A stretch of DNA of 64,000 bases from the NCBI RefSeq assembly GCF_001280015.1, contig NZ_LGDV01000141.1, positions 62,001 to 126,000 of the forward strand, written 5' to 3'. Position 1 is the first letter of the stretch. Each line of letters starts with the position of its first letter. This document shows, one piece after another, positions 61,387 to 64,000 of this stretch. The notes beneath the pieces were generated by a model that saw only the letters and a program-made list of their open reading frames with translations, made no database searches and had not been told where the DNA came from. Position numbers and translations under genes: made by a program. This stretch comes from Streptomyces sp. MMG1121. GTDB lineage: Bacteria; Actinomycetota; Actinomycetes; Streptomycetales; Streptomycetaceae.

Positions 61387-61950
61387 TCACCTCCCTTCTT
61401 CGGCGGGCGGGCCGGGCAGGAACTCCACCCGGCACGAGACATGGACGGGACACAGGGACCGGACGACCTCACGGACCCGGCCCTCGTCCACCTCCGGATC
61501 GCGGCCCGGCCACACCCGGACCAGCACCTCACCGGTCGGCTCAGGCGGCAGGCCGGCCCCCGTGGTGGCGGACCACACCGCGCCGCCGTCACCGCTGACG
61601 TCGGCGTTCACCCCGAGCGTGAGCCGCAGCCGCTCGACCAGACCGCGCCGCGTGCCACGCCAGCGATGCAGCTCCACCGCGCGCACCACCGCCTCGCGGC
61701 GCAGCTCCGCCGACCACTCGCGGTCGTCGGCGGCGCCCACCCACGAGGCCAGCCAGGCCACGAAGTCGAGCGGCGCGACCCGCGGGTCGAGATAGGCGGG
61801 CAGGTTGTCGAGGGTCGCGAACACCGGGGCGAGGACGGTGTCCAGACCGGAGGTGAACCGCTGGGCGAAGTCGTCGTCGGCGTAGAGCGCGGGCAGCTGC
61901 GCACCGATGGGGTACCGGCTCGGCAGACCGGGTACGGCGGCGCGGCTCAT
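61387..61950 (-). CDS. Phage tail protein I-like baseplate protein
   Basis: A 187-residue protein of the gpI type found in contractile injection systems: LPALYADDDFAQRFTSGLDTVLAPVFATLDNLPAYLDPRVAPLDFVAWLASWVG, then ELHRWRGTRRGLVERL. It helps build the baseplate wedge or tail-fibre mount. Its ATG overlaps the stop of the baseplate J-like gene by 4 nt, and the zinc-ribbon gene follows after 4 bp. Confidence 0.9.
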   Translation of the reverse strand: MSRAAVPGLPSRYPIGAQLPALYADDDFAQRFTSGLDTVLAPVFATLDNLPAYLDPRVAPLDFVAWLASWVGAADDREWSAELRREAVVRAVELHRWRGTRRGLVERLRLTLGVNADVSGDGGAVWSATTGAGLPPEPTGEVLVRVWPGRDPEVDEGRVREVVRSLCPVHVSCRVEFLPGPPAEEGR

Positions 61951-63905
61951 GCCCGGTCCCCCGGCTGAAGGGGCTGCGCGACGACCTGGTGCTGGTAGGA
62001 GAAGACCAGCGCGCCCGCGGCGACGTCGATGCGGTCCACCGGCGCACCCCGGCGGCCCGTGATCGGGTCGGCGGCGAACAGCAGGATCTCCTCCACCAGC
62101 GCGTTCCCGGTGGCGCGTTGCAGCAGACCGAAGATCTCCCCGTACTGCACCGGCCGACCGAACGGCCACCCGGCGCCGTCGGGTCCGCCGTGCAGCGGGT
62201 TGAGGTACCGGAACAGCGCGGCGAGGGCCGCGTCCCGCACCCGGTCGGTGTCCTCGGGTGCCGCCGCCAGCCGGGCGACGACCGTGACGCCCTGGTAGAC
62301 CGGCGGCTCCACCACCAGCCGGGTGCCGATCAGCCGCCGTTCGTCCAGGCTCTCGGTGATCGCGGTGAGCACCTGCTCCGACGGGATCAGCTGCTCGAAC
62401 CGGAGCCGGTCGCCCTCGTCGGCCACCGCGTCCGGCACCACCAGCACCCGCACCGCGCCCGCGCCCTCCACCGCGGGCAGACAGCGCACCCGGCGCACCG
62501 AGGGGGCCGCCTGCCGGCTGATGATCTCGTAGTCCTCGGCCGTCACCGCCCGCTCCTGCATCCGCAGCGCGTCCGGGGCCCGCAGCTTGGCGTTGGCGAG
62601 GGTCTCCCCGTCCACCCCGCCACGCGCGGCCTCCCGGTTGGTCACCCGCGCGATGTACGGCACGGAGCTGCGCAGCACCGAGATCGCGCCCCGGGCCACG
62701 TTGCCGGCCGGGCCGCCGCCGGTGCGATAGCGGGACACCCGGATCTGGGCGCCCTTCTCCGGTACGGCCCCGCACAGTCGCAGTGTCCCGTTCGGCTCGC
62801 GCAGCGCGGGCGGGAAGAGGAACTCGCCGGCGGTCGCGTCGACGCGGACGTGCCGGTCACCGGGTCCGGAGCGGCCGAAGTGCTCGACGATGTCCCAGCG
62901 TTGCCAGCCGTCGGCCGAGGACACCTCCACCACCGGCGGCTCGCCGTTCATCAGGACCGGCGGGCGGCCGAGCCGGAACGTCTGGCCCGGCACCCCCTCC
63001 GACTCGCCGAGCGGTACGTCCGTGACCGTCTCGGCGTGCTCGGCGGTGTGGGTGCCGCCGACGGTGAACACCGCCGCCTCGCGCACGGTGGGGGACTCGG
63101 AGTAGAACGGCTGGCCCGGCTCCGCCTGGGTGACCCGGCAGCGCAGCCAGCCCGCCCGGGCGCCGCCGATCACCGACGCGGTGTGCCCGGCCGGCACGTA
63201 CACGATGACCTCGCCGGGCCGGTTCAGGCCGCCGGTGGTGTCCGAGCCGGTCTCGCACAGCTGCCAGCGGCCGCCGTCCCACGCCTCCCACACCAGCGGA
63301 GGCTGGCGCGGGTCCACGCCGACGCCCTCCACCCGGCTGTCCAGTCGTACGGCGACGATGCACCGAGGCACGGCCGTGGGCAGCCCGAACAGCAGCGCGT
63401 CCCCGGGCTCGGGGGCCGTCTGGAAGCACCGGACGTCGCGGCCCTCGGTGAGTTCACGGGTCCGGTCGGTCTGGTCGCCGGTCCGGGGCGCGGTCACCAG
63501 CCGGGTCAACTCGCTCGGCACGATGCGCAGTTCGTCCGTGGTCGCGAACACCACGGGCTCCTCCGCCTCGCTGTCCGCCGTGGTGACCTCGGTGCCGGCG
63601 GGCAGCGTCACCGTGTCCGGCTGCGGCGCCGACAGCCAGAAGTCGACCTCGGCACCGGCCGCCGCCGGCGGGAACAGCCGGATGCCCAGCAGGTCGAGGA
63701 AGGCGGTGTAGTTCTTGTCCGGCACCCGGTTCAGCCGGTACAGCAACTGGTCCACGAGATAGGCGAACGTCTCGATCAGGGTGACGCCCGGATCGGAGAC
63801 GTTGTGGTCGGTCCACTCCGGGGCGCGCTGCTGCACGTACCGCTTCGCCTCGTCGACGAGTTGCTGGAACCGCCGGTCGTCCAGGTTGGGGGAGGGCAGG
63901 GCCAT
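61947..63905 (-). CDS. Baseplate assembly protein J-like
   Basis: A 652-residue putative baseplate assembly protein of a contractile injection system. The N-terminus (MALPSPNLDDRRFQQLVDEAKRYVQQRAPEWTDHNVSDPGVTLIETFAYLVDQLLYRLNRVPDKNYTAFLDLLGI) and RMQERAVTAEDYEIISRQAAPSVRRVRCLP are signature regions of the gpJ-like family; the middle is a beta-rich Pro/Gly domain, and the end (LFRYLNPLHGGPDGAGWPFGRPVQYGEIFGLLQRATG) is highly typical. The stop of the gp25-like gene overlaps its ATG by one base. Confidence 0.95.
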   Translation of the reverse strand: MALPSPNLDDRRFQQLVDEAKRYVQQRAPEWTDHNVSDPGVTLIETFAYLVDQLLYRLNRVPDKNYTAFLDLLGIRLFPPAAAGAEVDFWLSAPQPDTVTLPAGTEVTTADSEAEEPVVFATTDELRIVPSELTRLVTAPRTGDQTDRTRELTEGRDVRCFQTAPEPGDALLFGLPTAVPRCIVAVRLDSRVEGVGVDPRQPPLVWEAWDGGRWQLCETGSDTTGGLNRPGEVIVYVPAGHTASVIGGARAGWLRCRVTQAEPGQPFYSESPTVREAAVFTVGGTHTAEHAETVTDVPLGESEGVPGQTFRLGRPPVLMNGEPPVVEVSSADGWQRWDIVEHFGRSGPGDRHVRVDATAGEFLFPPALREPNGTLRLCGAVPEKGAQIRVSRYRTGGGPAGNVARGAISVLRSSVPYIARVTNREAARGGVDGETLANAKLRAPDALRMQERAVTAEDYEIISRQAAPSVRRVRCLPAVEGAGAVRVLVVPDAVADEGDRLRFEQLIPSEQVLTAITESLDERRLIGTRLVVEPPVYQGVTVVARLAAAPEDTDRVRDAALAALFRYLNPLHGGPDGAGWPFGRPVQYGEIFGLLQRATGNALVEEILLFAADPITGRRGAPVDRIDVAAGALVFSYQHQVVAQPLQPGDRA

Positions 63906-64000
63906 CAGTCCGCGACCGCTTCCTCGGCCCCCTCCTCGGAGGGGATCGTGTAGAAGGGAAACACCAGGTTGCGCCGGTCGTTGGTGGAACGCACCGTGTA
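63905..64000 (-). CDS. GPW/gp25 family protein, C-terminal end only
   Basis: Only the last 31 codons are inside the window: TVRSTNDRRNLVFPFYTIPS then an acidic tail. The R.TN..RNLVFPFY motif is the standard end of gp25-like baseplate lysozyme-fold proteins in contractile injection systems. The gene continues beyond the right edge. Confidence 0.82.
   Translation of the reverse strand, partial: YTVRSTNDRRNLVFPFYTIPSEEGAEEAVAD

Noticed and set aside
61989..63953. A 654-codon plus-strand frame over the baseplate gene
   Set aside because: Antisense shadow of the gpJ-like gene with no protein-like motifs.
59976..64000. Tail and baseplate genes considered as a prophage
   Set aside because: No integrase, terminase, capsid or lysis gene is seen, and the zinc-ribbon/glycan-binding partner fits a chromosomal contractile injection system; genes beyond the edge could still change this.

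Overview
The window is very GC-rich and its codons end almost always in G or C. Many starts are GTG, and intergenic DNA is short apart from a few AT-richer promoter islands. With the gene families present (leaderless TANNNT promoters, SpoIIE-type PP2C phosphatase, Tat-type xylanase, TerD proteins, a telomere terminal-protein homologue, contractile-injection-system genes), this points to a Streptomyces chromosome, probably an arm region rich in accessory and regulatory genes. No rRNA, tRNA, CRISPR array, insertion sequence or integrase was recognised.

Left part (1-12.2 kb): an SDR gene divergent from a PadR regulator, two integral membrane proteins, a C-terminally truncated MOSC protein lying over a 19-residue hydrophobic peptide gene on the other strand, an AI-2E-family permease, a nitroreductase, a GH11 xylanase with CGAAA-box promoter, a small antitoxin-like protein, a LysR/DoxX divergent pair, and a translationally coupled FUSC protein/PP2C phosphatase pair.

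Middle (12.2-34.8 kb): a secreted phosphoesterase, a lone small LuxR protein, a NarL-type two-component system, an Lnt-like acyltransferase beside a secreted serine beta-lactamase-like protein, a permease plus TIGR03943 pair with His-rich loops, a PPOX protein divergent from an Rv1733c-like membrane protein, a GH16-like protein, an FAD monooxygenase divergent from a leaderless TetR gene with two identical operators, a BlaI/M56 signalling pair, and an envelope-stress-like block (TerD, GlsB/YeaQ-type protein, TerD with a long repeat tail, ArsR, LCP/LytR). An 8-bp palindrome TTGCGCAA recurs only in the intergenic DNA of this last block.

Right part (34.8-64 kb): class II amidotransferase, two TIGR01777 epimerases flanking a DUF2071 protein, a Tpg terminal-protein homologue, an FMN reductase, relics of a glycosidase beside a GH127 enzyme, a PucR regulator divergent from an acyl-CoA ligase, and a conserved-looking cluster of GT-C glycosyltransferase, molybdopterin oxidoreductase, GT2, DUF2064, methyltransferase, OmpR/kinase, MFS and sugar-nucleotide epimerase. 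Then come a GDSL lipase, a scar joining two 5'-truncated divergent genes (SDR and MmyB-like regulator), and the edge of a contractile injection system (gp25, baseplate J, tail protein I, and a membrane-anchored zinc-ribbon/glycan-binding protein).

Starts were chosen from ribosome binding sites, family alignments from memory, or a TANNNT box 6-8 nt upstream. Functional names rest on recognised motifs; no database search was possible.
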